DNA from: Pegea sp. RAD2-039
Lineage: Eukaryota > Chordata > Thaliacea > Salpida > Salpidae
Length of the DNA stretch: 64,000 nucleotides
NCBI GenBank assembly: GCA_034620365.1
Contig: JAQGEQ010000179.1
Coordinates: 992,001 to 1,056,000, forward strand
Reading direction: 5' to 3'
Shown: positions 61,165 through 64,000 of the stretch, in pieces
Layout of the letters: each line of letters begins with the position of its first letter
Numbering within the stretch: the stretch's first letter is position 1
The notes under the pieces: model-generated
The model's database searches: none
Seen by the model: the letters and a program-made list of their open reading frames with translations, nothing else
What the model was told of the DNA's origin: nothing
Program-made: the position numbers and the translations under genes

Positions 61165-64000
61165 ATGAATCAAACATTTGTAAAATATGAAAGTGTCAAA
61201 CCAAAAAAGTCGTTTATTTTCCAATTACCAGAAATACTTAGAAAAACTCGTTTAAAATTGATCTTAAAAGTTTTGATTTGTTGTTTAACTGTAAATATGA
61301 TATTTGTCAATCTGGATCTATTTTGGTAAGCTTCACTTAACATCTACAATTTCATAAAAAGCATTTCTTTCCTTTTAGGTCGAATCATTTTTTAGTAACA
61401 AAAAAATTCGCTGATGAAAAGCTTGAAGTAAGAAAAATTTAATTTTTTTAATAAATTTTCGAAAAATTTTCAGTTTGATGATGAGAAAATTTTATTCAAA
61501 ATCCCTTCTCAATTCCTCGGCAATGATCCTAATCACCTTCATCAACACCAATTCAAATATCTTCTTCAACCTTCCTTAGATCAGAGATGTCTTGGACGCC
61601 CTCAGTAAACTCTTCAGGAGTCACCTAATATCTGATCTGATTCTCATCTCTTAGAGTTCATCAACGGAATCTTATCGCAGTTATTCTCATTCATAGCTCT
61701 TCTGATCACTTTCGTCATCGTGACGTCATCAGGAACACGTGGGGGTCAATTGGAGGTCGAATCTCAAAGGTAAGCAATGTCTTTGATAAAAAGAGTTTTC
61801 AAATCAATTGTTAGATTGTTTTTTTGCTTGGAAACCCTGATGACGTCATACTCCAGCAAAAACTTCTTGAAGAAAATGATAAATTTGGAGATTTATTACA
61901 AGAAGATTTTAAAGAAACATACAGGTGAAAAAAAAAAGATTTAATCCTTAGATAAAGGTTTGATCTTTAGAAGATTAGGTTTAATCAGAGTGTACTTTCA
62001 GAAACATCACTTTGAAAGCTGTTATGGGTCTCAAGTGGGTTTCATCAAAGTGCCCCAGAAGCAAATTTGTTTGCAAAAGTGATGATGACATGTTTGTAAA
62101 AATTCATCAAGTCTTCCACACTCTTCTTCAACCTAGTATGACGTCACTAGTGTAACGATGCACAATTTATTTTAGCATTCGTTGCCAGGCACACCTCATA
62201 AGAAGCTTTTGTTATGTAGAGTTACCACAAATTCACCAGTTTTACGTGAAGGAAAATATCAAGTTCCAATTAATTTATACAACGAATCGATTTGGCCTTC
62301 GTTTTGCTTTGGTGGTTTCTGGATTGCAACAACTGACGTCATCATAAAGTTTTATGAAGAATCGTTGCTGATTCCGCAGGTGGTTGCTAACTAGTCACTT
62401 GGTTACTAACTGGTCACTTGGTTGCTAACTAGTCACTTGGTTGCTAACTGGTCACTTGGTTGCTAACTAGTCACTAGGTTACTAACTGGTCACTTGGTTG
62501 CTAACTATTCACTTGGTTACTAACTAGTCACTTGGTTACTAACAAGTCACTTGGTTACTAACTAGTCACTTGGTTGCTAACTAGTCACTTGGTTACTAAC
62601 AAGTCACTTGGTTACTAACAAGTCACTTGGTTGCTAACTAGTCACTTGGTTACTAACTAGTCACTTGGTTACTAACAAGTCACTTGGTTGCTAACCATTC
62701 ACTTGGTTACTAACTAGTCACTTGGTTGCTAACTATTCACTTGGTTACTAACAAGTCACTTGGTTACTAACTAGTCACTTGGTTGCTAACTAGTCACTTG
62801 GTTACTAACAAGTCACTTGGTTGCTAACTATTCACTTGGTTACTAACTAGTCACTTGGTTGCTAACTAGTTACTTGGTTACTAACAAGTCACTTGGTTGC
62901 TAACTAGTCACTTGGTTACTAACAAGTCACTTGGTTGCTAACTAGTCACTTGGTTGCTAACTAGTTACTTGGTTACTAACAAGTTACTTGGTTACTAACT
63001 AGTCACTTGGTTGCTAACTAGTCACTTGGTTGCTGACTATTCACTTGGTTACTAACTAGTCACTTGGTTACTAACTAGTTACTTGGTTACTAACTAGTTA
63101 CTTGGTTGCTAACTAGTCACTTGGTTACTAACAAGTCACTTGGTTGCTAACTATTCACTTGGTTACTAACTAGTCACTTGGTTGCTAACTAGTCACTTGG
63201 TTACTAACTAGTCACTTGGTTGCTAACTAGTCACTTGGTTGCTAACTAGTTACTTGGTTACTAACAAGTCACTTGGTTGCTAACTAGTCACTTGGTTACT
63301 AACAAGTCACTTGGTTACTAACAAGTCACTTGGTTGCTAACTAGTCACTTGGTTGCTAACTAGTCACTTGGTTGCTAACTAGTCACTTGGTTACTAACAA
63401 GTCACTTGGTTGCTAACTAGTTACTTGGTTGCTAACTAGTTACTTGGTTGCTAACTAGTCACTTGGTTACTAACAAGTCACTTGGTTACTAACAAGTCAC
63501 TTGGTTGCTAACTAGTTACTTGGTTGCTAACTAGTCACTTGGTTACTAACTAGTTACTTGGTTGCTAACTAGTCACTTGGTTGCTAACTAGTCACTTGGT
63601 TGCTAACTGGTCACTTGGTTGCTAACTAGTCACTTGGTTACTAACAAGTCACTTGGTTGCTAACTAGTTACTTGGTTGCTAACTAGTCACTTGGTTGCTA
63701 ACTAGTTACTTGGTTACTAACAAGTCACTTGGTTGCTAACTAGTCACTTGGTTACTAACAAGTCACTTGGTTGCTAACTAGTCACTTGGTTGCTAACTAG
63801 TTACTTGGTTACTAACAAGTTACTTGGTTACTAACTAGTCACTTGGTTGCTAACTAGTCACTTGGTTGCTGACTATGGTTGTCAACTTGGTTGTGGTTAA
63901 CTAGTCACACTTCACTTGGTTGCTAACTAGTCACTTGGTTGCTAACTAACTTGGTTGTGGTTGCTAACTAGTCACTTGGTTGCTAACTAGTCACTTGGTT
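61165..64000 (+). CDS. Beta-1,3-galactosyltransferase-like enzyme (GT31), 3' end beyond window
   Basis: Exons seen: 61165-61325, 61379-61427, 61474-61604, 61655-61769, 61815-61924, 62002-62135, 62189-62379; the intron then runs to the window edge. Type II anchor LKLILKVLICCLTVNMIFV. Domain motifs: FRHRDVIRNTWGS (GT31 motif I), IVFLLGNPDD, NITLKAVMGLKWVSSKC, the DDD metal site in KSDDDMFVKIH, and YQVPINLYNESIWPSFCFGG followed by ATTDVI. It should transfer Gal or GlcNAc in beta-1,3 linkage in the Golgi. The last conserved part (ED.Y.G with C-terminal Cys) should lie right of the window. Introns of 45, 50 and 53 nt occur. TTTTTTTTCAG lies 10 nt before the ATG. Confidence 0.88.
62385..64000 (+). 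repeat. 19-bp minisatellite in B3GALT intron, runs off right edge
   Basis: More than 80 copies of ACTTGGTTGCTAACTAGTC with variants TTACTAAC, AACAAGTC and AACTAGTT. It starts immediately after the donor (CAG, then GTGGTTGCTAAC), so the splice site is fused to the first unit. The pattern is irregular at 63870-63960. Confidence 0.96.

Noticed and set aside
62385-64000. CRISPR-like array
   Set aside because: Units are contiguous with no unique spacers, and the context is a eukaryotic intron. The same holds for the other arrays.

Overview
This is an AT-rich (about 30% GC by eye) metazoan nuclear sequence. The genes are intron-rich and typically bilaterian: a peptide-hormone GPCR, an A1CF/RBM47-type RNA-binding protein, a VAMP7 SNARE, UBXN6, GALE, beta-1,4- and beta-1,3-glycosyltransferases, a MATCAP metallopeptidase and a secreted trefoil/TSP1/ShKT protein. 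Many introns are only 45-67 nt. I cannot name the species. A small AT-rich invertebrate is the safest statement; several genes have acceptor-like sites just upstream of the ATG, so spliced-leader trans-splicing is possible but unproven.

Layout. 1-10.1 kb: non-LTR (LINE, CR1/jockey-like) copies in several states of decay, a cyclophilin A gene (minus), a dispersed repeat and a possible solo LTR. 10.6-14.1 kb: a palindromic tandem array, then a GnRH/corazonin/vasopressin-superfamily receptor (minus). 14.1-18.7 kb: gene-free AT-rich DNA. 18.7-21 kb: a DYRK-family kinase with a predicted membrane anchor (minus). 23.0-34.25 kb: an A1CF/RBM46/RBM47-like gene (minus) whose 7.2-kb intron 5 holds about 6 kb of 12-bp minisatellite. 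37.5-38.9 kb: GALE. 40.3-43.6 kb: UBXN6 (minus), with a LINE piece and a dispersed repeat in one intron. 44-48.5 kb: repeat remnants and a doubtful small gene. 48.5-50.8 kb: B4GALT-like. 51.3-54.1 kb: trefoil/TSP1/ShKT protein (minus). 55.4-57.0 kb: MATCAP. 57.2-58.9 kb: SRRD then VAMP7 (minus, 73 bp apart). 61.2 kb to the end: a B3GALT-like gene running off the window inside a 19-bp intronic array.

Two genome-wide oddities stand out. First, the palindromic octamer TGACGTCA occurs about 49 times by hand count, against roughly 0.5 expected by composition. It sits mainly in introns and near genes, and in nine cases inside coding exons, eight of them in the same Asp-Val frame. Second, minisatellites sit inside introns and often start within a few bases of a splice donor or run up to an acceptor (GPCR, A1CF twice, kinase, B3GALT; also inside a B4GALT intron). 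Together they suggest that introns here are built from a small vocabulary of words that sometimes expand into arrays.
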